From: Bacillota bacterium
GTDB lineage: Bacteria; Bacillota; Clostridia; Acetivibrionales; DSM-1351
Length of the DNA: 64,000 nucleotides
Reading direction: 5' to 3'
Assembly: GCA_023400235.1 (NCBI GenBank)
Contig: JAEXFI010000041.1
Span: 77,346 to 141,345 of the forward strand
Part shown: in pieces, positions 1-7,082 of the stretch
Layout of the letters: each line of letters begins with the position of its first letter
How positions within the stretch are numbered: the stretch's first letter is position 1
Program-made: the position numbers and the translations under genes
Notes under the pieces: model-generated
The model's database searches: none
What the model was told of the DNA's origin: nothing
What the model saw: only the letters and a program-made list of their open reading frames with translations

Positions 1-1474
1 TCAATGTGGTTGAGCTCCTTACTTCCTCGCTGAGCTCCCCATCCGAGAGAAGCCTCTGGGTCATGAACCCTCTGTCAGCAGGTATTTCATCCTTGCTTAT
101 ATCCAGCAGGGAAAGCTGGTGAATGGGTGAGAATATACCGTTATATATGTCCCGGGCAAACCTTACCCAGCCTTCGAAACCCTTCCAGGGACCGTTGTGA
201 TATGCATGGGCATTGAGATAAGGCACCCTGATTTTCTTTGCAACCTCACCGGGCCTCTTGCCTGTGAATATGATATCGGGCTGAAGCATTTCCATTGCCT
301 CAAGTCCTTCAAGCTCGTTGGGGTCGTCTATGGCCAGCGCGCCCTCCTCACATCTTGAGATCCCCTTTTCCATATCTCCCTGATGTCCGAACTTTGTGTA
401 GACGGATACCACCTCCACACCCATTTCTTCATGTATGACATTAGCCCAGTGCCAGAGCTTGGAGCCGCCCGGCCAGAGACAAACCTTCTTGCCTCTGAGC
501 CTTTCCTTGTACCAATCCAGTTGCGGCTTCCATTTTGCTGTTTCCTCGGAAATAATCTGTTTTGCCCTGTCCTCTATTCCAAAAAACAGTCCTACCTTTC
601 TCAGAGAAGCTGAGAGGGGCTCAAAGCCAAACCCGTCTATATCCAGTCTCGGGGTGCCGTATCTTACTCTCAGCTCATTGCATATATATTCTGCAGACCG
701 CGCACATTCCAGTACATTGAGATCCGCCTTGTGCATGGCTCTCAGATCGTCATAGGAACCGTTTCCCGTAAAGGTTGAAAGCACCTGTATTCCCATTCTC
801 TTAAAATAGTCCAGCATTACCACCTGATCGCCCTGAATATTGTATTCTCCCACATAGTTTATAACGTAGTCACTGGTGATTTTGGGTTCTACCGTCCCCA
901 CCTTCTGATTTATCCAGGCAATATTGATTTTGTGATGGCCTCCTGACTGGCTGGGGCCTCCAAAGCCCGGAGAGTTGCAGACAAAGATATCCACCTCGGG
1001 CATTTCCTCCATAACCTCCTGTGCTATGGCGTTCATATCATCACCTATAAGGGCTGATGCACAAGTCTGGTAAATAGTCATTCTCTTTATGTTGGGGAAA
1101 GCGTTGAAGGCTTCAATTATATTTTTCTTCAAAATCTTTTCCGCGCCAAACACTATGTGTTTCTCCTTCATATCCGTTGCAAAGGTATATTTGATCTGAA
1201 AGTTGTCATTGTCGCTGATATATCTTTTTGTCTGCCAGGTGTCATAGGTACAGCCCACCGGGCCGTGACTCATATGGATAACATCTTTCATGGGCGTTCC
1301 GATAACGTGCTTGGCCCCGCAGTAAGCGCAGCCCCTCTCGGATATGGTTCCGGGAATGGTATTTAAATATCCCAGGGGAAGTGCGTCGGCCAGAGTTTCA
1401 CCCGGCCCCTTTATAACTGCATGTTTCTTTCTTTCGGGAATGCATTTGCTGCAATCAAATTCATGATACGGCAT
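1..1474 (-). CDS. anfD: Iron-only nitrogenase FeFe protein alpha subunit AnfD (C-terminus off window)
   Basis: Alpha subunit of the Mo-independent FeFe nitrogenase, which pairs with AnfK and AnfG and receives electrons from AnfH to reduce N2 in the cytoplasm. The frame is open from ATG at 1474 to the window edge (491 codons); the known family is about 518 residues, so roughly 27 residues are missing. N-terminal text (MPYHEFDCSKCIPER) and internal text follow AnfD rather than NifD. P-cluster cysteines sit in GCAYCGAKH (C49, C52) and PVGCTYDTW; the cofactor cysteine is C257 in LECARSAEYI; the cofactor-pocket SQSGGHH and a LNAHAYHNGP histidine motif are present. SD AAAGGAGG lies just upstream at 1481-1490. 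It follows anfH after 96 bp with no nifI (PII-like) genes between. anfG/anfK would be expected further left. Very sure of family, sure of subtype. Confidence 0.95.
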   Translation of the reverse strand, partial: MPYHEFDCSKCIPERKKHAVIKGPGETLADALPLGYLNTIPGTISERGCAYCGAKHVIGTPMKDVIHMSHGPVGCTYDTWQTKRYISDNDNFQIKYTFATDMKEKHIVFGAEKILKKNIIEAFNAFPNIKRMTIYQTCASALIGDDMNAIAQEVMEEMPEVDIFVCNSPGFGGPSQSGGHHKINIAWINQKVGTVEPKITSDYVINYVGEYNIQGDQVVMLDYFKRMGIQVLSTFTGNGSYDDLRAMHKADLNVLECARSAEYICNELRVRYGTPRLDIDGFGFEPLSASLRKVGLFFGIEDRAKQIISEETAKWKPQLDWYKERLRGKKVCLWPGGSKLWHWANVIHEEMGVEVVSVYTKFGHQGDMEKGISRCEEGALAIDDPNELEGLEAMEMLQPDIIFTGKRPGEVAKKIRVPYLNAHAYHNGPWKGFEGWVRFARDIYNGIFSPIHQLSLLDISKDEIPADRGFMTQRLLSDGELSEEVRSSTTL

Positions 1475-1570
1475 GATATATACCTCCTTTTCCTATAATT
1501 AATCTCACTCCGCCAGATCTGAAAGCTTCGGCCCATAAAAGCAGTAATTACTGCCAAAAGGCGTACAGGC

Positions 1571-2398
1571 TTAGTCGGCTATACCATATTTGACAACCAT
1601 AGCCTCCAGCTCATCCATTTTCAACGGCTGTGGTATGACAAAATCCTTGTTCTCAATTATCTTTCTTGCCAGCTCTCCGTATTCTTTTGCCTGATTGCAG
1701 GTGTCATCGTACTCTACTACCGTCTTTTTGTTGAACTCCGCCTTTTGAACGATATTGTCCCTGGGGACGAAGTGTATCATCTTGGTGCCTATTGCAGCAG
1801 TAAATTCCTCAAGGAATTCAGCCTCTCTGTCAACCTTTCTGCTGTTGCAGATAACTCCGCCCAGGCGGACACCGCTTTGCTTGGCATATTTCAGAAGGCC
1901 CTTGCATATATTGTTTGCGGCATATATGGCCATCATTTCACCGGAGGCTACGATGTAAACCTCTTGGGCCTTTCCATCCCTGATAGGCATTGCAAAGCCG
2001 CCGCAAACAACGTCTCCCAGTACATCAAAAAACACAAAATCCAAATCATTGGTATAGGCATTGTTCTTTTCCATAAGGTCAATGGCGGTAATAACTCCCC
2101 TGCCGGCGCAGCCAACTCCCGGCTCCGGTCCGCCCGACTCGACGCATCTGATATTTTTAAAGCCCTCTTTTACTACCTTTTCAGTTGTGATTTTTTCTTC
2201 TCCCTCGTCCCGGAGCATATCCATCAAAGTCCTCTGATTCATACCTCCAAGTATGAGACGTGTGGAATCGGCCTTGGGGTCACAGCCATGTATGAATACC
2301 TTCTGATCATAAAAGTGCGCCATTGCGGCGGCAGTATTCTGTTGTGTCGTGGATTTTCCTATTCCACCTTTTCCATATATAGCTATTTTTCTCGGCAT
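1571..2398 (-). CDS. anfH: Nitrogenase iron protein AnfH (alternative nitrogenase reductase)
   Basis: Homodimeric ATP-dependent reductase that passes electrons from a subunit-bridging [4Fe-4S] cluster to the AnfDGK component. Start chosen at ATG 2398 (MPRKIAIYG) because SD AAAGGAGAGG at about 2403-2412 fits it; an in-frame start 18 nt upstream has no SD. This gives 275 residues, the usual AnfH length. Visible are the P-loop GKGGIGKST, cluster cysteines in GVGCAGRGV and LGDVVCGGFA, and the Arg of GCAGRGV that DraT ADP-ribosylates in other diazotrophs. The sequence matches AnfH (MIHFVPRDNIVQKAEFNKKTV, ending MVVKYGIAD) more than NifH. First gene of the operon behind the long leader at 2399-3113. 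Confidence 0.95.
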   Translation of the reverse strand: MPRKIAIYGKGGIGKSTTQQNTAAAMAHFYDQKVFIHGCDPKADSTRLILGGMNQRTLMDMLRDEGEEKITTEKVVKEGFKNIRCVESGGPEPGVGCAGRGVITAIDLMEKNNAYTNDLDFVFFDVLGDVVCGGFAMPIRDGKAQEVYIVASGEMMAIYAANNICKGLLKYAKQSGVRLGGVICNSRKVDREAEFLEEFTAAIGTKMIHFVPRDNIVQKAEFNKKTVVEYDDTCNQAKEYGELARKIIENKDFVIPQPLKMDELEAMVVKYGIAD

Positions 2399-2518
2399 AA
2401 TGTCCTCTCCTTTCAAATTTAACGAAAACTAACAATTTTCAACCGGGTTTTTGCGTATTACCTTACAATTTATTTCAATTTCCTTGAAATTCAATTGTCA
2501 TGTTGCTATAATTTTAGT

Positions 2519-2762
2519 GGGTAAATCTAATAAGCCTGGTGCCACCGGGATACGGGATTTTCCTTTGCTTCATGGATATTCGTGGTATCCATGAAGCTTT
2601 TGCTTGTGCAGCTTTATTGATGTTATACATACGATTTTCACCATATTTCTTCACCTCCTCCTGTGCGGTGCGTGCCTTGGTTTTCCAGAAACTTTCAGTT
2701 ACTTTCAAATTATGTCCTCTGAAATAAAAAATGGGTAAACTAAAAAGACCTGGCGCCACCGG
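2519..2762 (-). repeat. 30-nt direct repeat, two copies (2519-2548 and 2733-2762)
   Basis: Two copies in the same orientation match at 23 of 30 positions. On the plus strand each starts GGGTAAA and ends CCTGG(T/C)GCCACCGG. They are 214 bp apart and bracket the shared-loop hairpin at 2567-2597 and a short reading frame. On the transcribed strand each copy reads CCGGTGGC(G/A)CCAGG and then a T-rich stretch. The GTGG in this block could pair with CCAC in the hairpin loops; this is a speculation. Confidence 0.7.
2570..2644 (-). CDS. Possible 24-residue leader peptide in the anf leader
   Basis: ATG at 2644 follows a very strong SD (GGAGGAGGTG, plus-strand 2652-2661) at about 7 nt spacing. The frame encodes 24 residues beginning MVKIVCITSIKLHK and ending HGYHEYP, with the last codons inside the 12-bp hairpin at 2567-2597. 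Translation would therefore run into the hairpin, as in leader-peptide control. No homologue recognised; it could also be the relic of a longer gene. Confidence 0.3.
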   Translation of the reverse strand: MVKIVCITSIKLHKQKLHGYHEYP

Positions 2763-2792
2763 TGCTTATATTTAATTCATACGGTCATAAAA

Positions 2793-2936
2793 TCAATACC
2801 GGTTGAAACCATCGCCTTTCAGGCGAATATGTGCTTTCAGCCATAGTGATTGACTTTGTGCGTATGGATGTTCGTGGCATCCACACGCCAATGTACGTAT
2901 GATTAGTTTCTCTTTTCTGACCTCTACAGTATCCAT
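2793..2936 (-). CDS. Doubtful 47-residue reading frame in the anf leader
   Basis: Starts MDTVEVRKEKLIIR, contains CGCHEHPY over the second shared-loop hairpin and ends IRLKGDGFNRY. There is no clear SD. The end faintly recalls the LKG...AGF part of SymE-like proteins, so it may be a decayed SymE-like gene, but the resemblance is too weak to name. Listed because the HE motif recurs in the peptide at 2570-2644 (GYHEYP), which could be protein-level or RNA-level conservation. Confidence 0.15.
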   Translation of the reverse strand: MDTVEVRKEKLIIRTLACGCHEHPYAQSQSLWLKAHIRLKGDGFNRY

Positions 2937-3000
2937 GGTTATTTGCCGTATCAGACCTTGGAATATTCGTGGTATTCAACTGCCTGAAAATTTATCTTCA

Positions 3001-3025
3001 GCCCGGGGATTTTTCTTCCCGGGCC
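3001..3025 (-). promoter_or_regulatory. GC-rich hairpin early in the anf leader
   Basis: Seven-base perfect arms GCCCGGG and CCCGGGC around a T-rich loop of 10 nt. It is about 90 nt after the predicted transcription start. No U-tract follows on either strand, so it does not look like an intrinsic terminator; a stabilising 5' structure or protein site is possible. Confidence 0.5.
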
Positions 3026-3119
3026 AAATAGCATAAAATAAATAAAATATAAGGGAGCTAAAAGCTCATTGGGTTTCATAATTGAGATTGTAAGGTTTTG
3101 TTTGGTTTTGTATGGTTTT

Positions 3120-3147
3120 ATTATAGCACCAAAAAATCCCATGTCAA
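3120..3147 (-). promoter_or_regulatory. Consensus sigma-A promoter for the anf operon
   Basis: On the minus strand a perfect TTGACA (3147-3142), 16-bp spacer and perfect TATAAT (3125-3120) point at anfH. A perfect housekeeping promoter before an energetically costly nitrogenase suggests that control acts after initiation (leader RNA) or through a repressor. No sigma-54 -24/-12 element with GG/GC at the right spacing was found. Confidence 0.75.
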
Positions 3148-3517
3148 TATGTTATGCAGTTTTTTATGTCGCAACTTTCATTTTTGTAATAATTTTATAT
3201 ATTTACGCGTAAATTTATTGAGTTTTTAGAGCTTTTAACATAACATCCTGCATTTTGTGCAGGTTTTAATACAACCTTCTCCCTGCCTTGCCCCACCACT
3301 CACGAACATTTCTCCAGGGCACTTATAGCAGAATATGAATACAACATGACAATAAATGAAATGCCTGGCGGCTGAAGCTGAGGTATATTTATAATGCATA
3401 AGACAAATTCATATTATGGATATATAAAGTCCCGTCTTTCCTCTGGAGCAGCTTACCAGCCGGATATGGCAGGCTTGAGCAATAAACAAACTAATAAAAC
3501 AATGACGGAGGTTAAGT
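3148..3517. other. Intergenic region between anf promoter and GH3 gene
   Basis: AT-rich, 370 bp. It contains a small hairpin CCTGCA(TTTTG)TGCAGG followed by TTTT at about 3250-3270, terminator-like on the plus strand but with no upstream plus-strand gene in view. The promoter of the GH3 gene must lie here, but I see no unambiguous -35/-10 pair. The SD GGAGG precedes the GH3 start. Confidence 0.4.
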
Positions 3518-5671
3518 ATGACAAACCCAAAACCTGCATACCTGGATGAAAGCTTGAGTTTTGAAGAGCGTGTAAAGGATCTGGTATCCAGAATGACCCT
3601 TGAGGAAAAAACTACTCAAATGCTGTACAATTCTCCTGCCATTCCGCACTTGGGAATACCCTCGTACAACTGGTGGAATGAAGCACTGCATGGGGTAGCC
3701 AGAGCTGGAATAGCCACCGTTTTCCCACAGGCCATCGGTATGGCTGCCACTTTTGACGAGGAGCTGCTTTTTGAAATAGCCGACGTTATTTCAACCGAGG
3801 GCAGAGCAAAGTATCACGAGTTTCAGAGAAAAGATGATCACGACATATACAAGGGGCTTACGTTCTGGTCCCCCAATATTAATATTTTCAGAGACCCCCG
3901 TTGGGGACGCGGACATGAAACCTACGGTGAAGATACCCACCTCACAACCAGACTGGGAATACGGTTTGTAGAGGGCCTTCAGGGCAACGATGACAAATAT
4001 CTGAAAACTGCCGCCTGTGCCAAGCATTTCGCCGTACACAGCGGACCCGAGGGCGAGCGCCACAGCTTTAATGCCGTAGCCTCACAAAAGGATATGTATG
4101 AAACTTATCTTCCCGCATTTAAAAAGCTGGTGCAGGAGGCAAAGGTGGAAGCTGTCATGGGCGCATACAACCGAACCAACGGTGAGCCCTGCTGCGGAAG
4201 CAAAACGCTGCTGAAGGACATACTCAGGGAGGACTGGGGCTTTGAAGGTCACGTGACCTCAGACTGCTGGGCCATAAAGGATTTTCACGAGTATCACATG
4301 GTCACAAAAACCGCACCTGAATCAGTTGCCCTGGCAGTTAACAACGGCTGTGATGTCAATTGCGGAAACATGTATTTAAACCTTATGATTGCATACAACG
4401 AGGGCCTGATAACTCAGGAGAAGATTGACGAATCGGTATCCCGCCTGATGATGACACGCATGAAGCTGGGTATGTTCGACAAGGATGACAATGTTCCTTT
4501 TGCAGCTACCCCCTATGACGTGGTGGATTGCAAGGAGCACAGGGAATTGGCACTTAAGGCCTCAAAAGAATCTCTTGTACTTTTGAAAAATGAGGGACAG
4601 TTGTTGCCGCTTAAAAAGAAAGACCTGAAATCCATAGCTGTCATAGGCCCTAATGCCGACAGCCGCGAAGCTCTCATGGGCAATTATTACGGCACGCCTT
4701 CACAGTACATTACAGTTCTGGACGGTATCAGAGAGTATCTGCCGGACAGCGTCAGAATTAATTACTCCCAGGGCTGCCACCTGTATAAGGATAAAGTGGA
4801 GGGGCTGGCAATGGCAAATGACAGAATAGCGGAAGCTGTCGCCGCTGCTGAAAAATCCGATGTGGCTGTAATCTGTCTCGGACTTGATGCAACTATTGAA
4901 GGTGAAGAGGGTGACGCCGGCAATGAGTACGGAGCTGGCGACAAGTTTGATCTCAACCTGCCGGGACTTCAGCAGCAGCTCCTTACGGCTGTGGCTGCAA
5001 CAGGTAAGCCTGTTATTCTGGTATTGCTCTCAGGCAGTGCGCTGGCTGTTACCTGGGCCGATGAAAATGTTCCGGCCATAGTGCAGGCATGGTATCCGGG
5101 TGCCCAGGGAGGACGGGCCATAGCACAAATGCTGTTTGGAGCTTTCAGCCCCAGCGGCAGGCTGCCCGTCACTTTCTACAGAACCACAGAGGAGCTGCCT
5201 GATTTCAGAGATTACTCCATGAAGAACAGAACCTACAAATACATGGAAAATGAGGCCCTCTATCCATTTGGCTTTGGACTTGGCTATACTGAGTTCCAGT
5301 ACAGCGACCTAAAATTATCCTCAACCAAAATCAAAGCCGGGGACGGCGTGACCTGTTCTGTAAAAGTCAAAAATACAGGCGCCTATCAGTCCAAGGAAAC
5401 CGTGCAGCTTTACCTGAGAGATGTTGAAACCGGCACCACTGCCCCCAGATGGCAGCTTAAGGGCGTATGCAAGCTGGAGCTTCTGCCGGGAGAGCAAAAA
5501 GAGGCAATTCTAACCTTGACAGCAGAAGACATGTACCTGATTACCGAGGAAGGAGAAGCTGTTTTGGAACCGGGCAGCTTTGAGGTTTATGTGGGAGGAA
5601 GCCAGCCTGATGCAAGAAGTATAAAGCTCACAGGCCGTCAGGTTCTGATGGAAAGCTTCCAACTGGTTTAA
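3518..5671 (+). CDS. Glycoside hydrolase family 3 (beta-glucosidase / beta-xylosidase type)
   Basis: Retaining exo-glycosidase that removes terminal beta-linked sugars from oligosaccharides. 717 residues without a signal peptide, so it should act on imported oligosaccharides in the cytoplasm. Order: GH3 N-terminal barrel (about 20-310) with the nucleophile Asp249 in TSDCWAIKDF and the substrate-site KHFAVHSG motif; alpha/beta sandwich domain (about 350-590) with GEEGDAGNEYGAGD; fibronectin III-like domain near the end (about 625-700). The pattern NWWNEALHG and the SDCWAI motif recall the xylosidase/arabinosidase side of the family, but substrate cannot be fixed from sequence. SD GGAGG 9 nt before ATG. 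An AraC regulator follows on the same strand beyond a terminator. Confidence 0.9.
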   Translation: MTNPKPAYLDESLSFEERVKDLVSRMTLEEKTTQMLYNSPAIPHLGIPSYNWWNEALHGVARAGIATVFPQAIGMAATFDEELLFEIADVISTEGRAKYHEFQRKDDHDIYKGLTFWSPNINIFRDPRWGRGHETYGEDTHLTTRLGIRFVEGLQGNDDKYLKTAACAKHFAVHSGPEGERHSFNAVASQKDMYETYLPAFKKLVQEAKVEAVMGAYNRTNGEPCCGSKTLLKDILREDWGFEGHVTSDCWAIKDFHEYHMVTKTAPESVALAVNNGCDVNCGNMYLNLMIAYNEGLITQEKIDESVSRLMMTRMKLGMFDKDDNVPFAATPYDVVDCKEHRELALKASKESLVLLKNEGQLLPLKKKDLKSIAVIGPNADSREALMGNYYGTPSQYITVLDGIREYLPDSVRINYSQGCHLYKDKVEGLAMANDRIAEAVAAAEKSDVAVICLGLDATIEGEEGDAGNEYGAGDKFDLNLPGLQQQLLTAVAATGKPVILVLLSGSALAVTWADENVPAIVQAWYPGAQGGRAIAQMLFGAFSPSGRLPVTFYRTTEELPDFRDYSMKNRTYKYMENEALYPFGFGLGYTEFQYSDLKLSSTKIKAGDGVTCSVKVKNTGAYQSKETVQLYLRDVETGTTAPRWQLKGVCKLELLPGEQKEAILTLTAEDMYLITEEGEAVLEPGSFEVYVGGSQPDARSIKLTGRQVLMESFQLV

Positions 5672-5795
5672 TTCAGGTGAGTATTATGATACGGTTGATT
5701 TACCCGCACCACTGTATGTTTTATCATATACACCTATAATCGTATTATTTTTTATAATTAATCAAACATTTACAAAGTCAACTGTATCATATTTT

Positions 5796-5848
5796 TAAAA
5801 GTGCTGCGGAGTGCGCATTCAAGTGCATCCGCGGCACTTTTCATTTTT
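5796..5848. terminator. Intrinsic terminator after the GH3 gene
   Basis: Fourteen-base stem AAAAGTGCTGCGGA / TCCGCGGCACTTTT with one G-U pair, followed by CATTTTT. It can work on both strands because the arms begin with A4 and end with T4. Confidence 0.8.
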
Positions 5849-6019
5849 CCCTTATGACGGACACAGCTTAAAAACCAGCTAAAAGCAAGACTGTTATAAA
5901 AATATGTGAATTAAAATAAAATTGGTGCTTAAAGGAGGGAAAACCACCCGTAACAGAGAATATGAAACCACATCGTACTTTAGATTAAAATTCGTCAGGT
6001 ATAAATGGAGCTGCTTATT

Positions 6020-6874
6020 ATGTTTGTTGAAGGGTTACACGAAAAGGGCATATTTACAAAGGAATTTCCTTTCAGAATGGAGGACAATACCCAGGCTGAT
6101 TTTTCCTATCCGGTTCACTGGCATACTGCTATTGAACTGCTTTATATTGAAAAAAACTCTCTTCACATAACCGTAAACAACAGCCAATTGGCACTGGAGG
6201 AGGGGGACATACTGTTTATAGCAAACGGGGACACTCATGGCTTTGAAAACCAGAACAAGCTTGTAAGGAGAATTTTTATTCAGTTCGACCCCTCAGCCTT
6301 TAATTCCCTTGGGAGCAGCAATATCATAACACCTCTCATTTCAAGCTCCTTCAGAATTTCCAAACAGGAGCTTCCCTTTTATTCTGAGCTGAGGGCCCAT
6401 ATATTGAGCATCGTTGACAGCTATAAGGACAAAGCCTTTGGCTATCAGCTTTTTCTGTGTGCGAGAATATATGATATACTTGCCATCATTTCAAACTATG
6501 TTATCGACAGGGTAAAACCCCAGAGCAGTACCGATACCAACAAAAAAATCCAGGGCCTGGACAAGCTGGCTGAAGCCTTTAAATATATTGAATCAAATTA
6601 TATGAATGATATTTCTCTGGCGCAGGTGGCCAAGGCAGTAGGCTTTAGCGAATTTTACTTTTCCAGGATATTCAAGGATATCACAGAAAAGAATTTCAGC
6701 CATTACCTGAACGAATATAGAATCAAGCAGGCTGAAAAATATCTTACAAATTCCGGCATGTCCATAGCCGACATAGCCTATACCGTTGGCTTCAACAGTA
6801 TTGTTACCTTTAACCGCTCCTTCAAGTCCATCAAGGGCTGTTCTCCCTCAACCTACAAAAAAATAGGAATTTGA
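6020..6874 (+). CDS. AraC/XylS-family transcriptional regulator with cupin sensor domain
   Basis: DNA-binding regulator with an N-terminal cupin-like sugar-sensing domain (about 5-150, with VHWHTAIELLYIEK and GDILFIANGDTHGFEN) and a C-terminal double helix-turn-helix AraC domain (about 185-284, with ISLAQVAKAVGFSEFYFSRIFK and IADIAYTVGFNSIVTFNRSFK). Start placed at 6020, where GGAG at 6007-6010 fits; an alternative ATG at 6005 would add five residues. Position downstream of the GH3 gene suggests control of glycoside use, which is inference. Confidence 0.88.
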   Translation: MFVEGLHEKGIFTKEFPFRMEDNTQADFSYPVHWHTAIELLYIEKNSLHITVNNSQLALEEGDILFIANGDTHGFENQNKLVRRIFIQFDPSAFNSLGSSNIITPLISSSFRISKQELPFYSELRAHILSIVDSYKDKAFGYQLFLCARIYDILAIISNYVIDRVKPQSSTDTNKKIQGLDKLAEAFKYIESNYMNDISLAQVAKAVGFSEFYFSRIFKDITEKNFSHYLNEYRIKQAEKYLTNSGMSIADIAYTVGFNSIVTFNRSFKSIKGCSPSTYKKIGI

Positions 6875-6893
6875 TGGCTGCAGCCAGCTACGT

Positions 6894-7061
6894 CTATCTG
6901 CGCATGAACATGAAAGCAAGAGGTATCAACGTGCCAAAAACGGAAATTAATATTACACCCACGCTGCCTAGCCTTTTCCTGTCATCCCTCCAAAGGCTTA
7001 TTCCATATGTGAGGCTGTAATAGCCTGCCATTAGCATGAACAATGCCAGCACATAAAGCAT
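6894..7061 (-). CDS. Small two-helix membrane protein of the germinant-receptor operon (D-subunit-like)
   Basis: A 55-residue protein starting MLYVLALFML and ending LAFMFMRR, with two predicted membrane helices (about 2-22 and 34-52) separated by a charged turn WRDDRKR. SD GAGGTG at 7069-7074 precedes the ATG at 7061. It starts 22 nt after the gerC stop in the same direction, so it is the fourth gene of the operon. Small two-helix D subunits encoded beside ger operons are known in Bacillus and modulate germinant responses; assignment here rests on size, topology and position, not on a recognised signature. Confidence 0.6.
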   Translation of the reverse strand: MLYVLALFMLMAGYYSLTYGISLWRDDRKRLGSVGVILISVFGTLIPLAFMFMRR

Positions 7062-7082
7062 ATCATATCACCTCTTTTTTGT

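Larger units (their letters stand above)
2567..2977 (-). repeat. Three hairpins sharing the loop CCACGAA
   Basis: On the minus strand three inverted repeats enclose the identical loop CCACGAA. 2567-2597: 12-bp perfect stem (GCTTCATGGATA / TATCCATGAAGC). 2860-2888: 11-bp stem (GCGTGTGGATG / CATCCATACGC) with one G-U pair. 2961-2977: 5-bp stem GAATA / TATTC. Between the first two copies the loop-closing pairs change A-T to G-C on both arms (GGATA/TATCC against GGATG/CATCC), a compensatory change favouring selection on a folded RNA or cruciform DNA. No known family recognised; protein-binding hairpins in the anf mRNA would be one explanation. Confidence 0.7.
2399..3113 (-). promoter_or_regulatory. 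Long structured 5' leader of the anf operon
   Basis: From the predicted start site of the consensus promoter (about 3113) to the anfH start codon there are about 715 nt without a convincing gene. This stretch holds a GC hairpin (3001-3025), three hairpins with the same seven-base loop (2961-2977, 2860-2888, 2567-2597), two copies of a 30-nt direct repeat (2733-2762, 2519-2548) and one short reading frame with a strong SD (2570-2644). Leaders this long usually carry cis regulation. Alternatively the leader could be a separate RNA or a degraded mobile element. Regulatory role is inference; the sequence elements are seen directly. I do not recognise a known riboswitch class in it. Confidence 0.5.

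Noticed and set aside
1..1474. Frameshift in anfD
   Set aside because: Line-by-line reading shows one continuous frame from ATG 1474 to the edge; it merely runs off the window.
2519..2548. Sigma-54 (-24/-12) promoter for anfH, from TGGCACC in the direct repeat
   Set aside because: The -12 GC element is missing at the required spacing, and a perfect sigma-A promoter lies upstream.
2793..2936. SymE-like toxin gene in the anf leader
   Set aside because: Only a short IRLKG...GF resemblance, no SD, and no matching antisense RNA; kept only as a doubtful frame.
2951..3142. 63-codon frame upstream in the anf leader ending in VEYHEYSKV
   Set aside because: Overlaps the promoter and leader start, has no SD and reads like non-coding AT-rich DNA. 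The end coincides with the third hairpin, which explains the HEY match.
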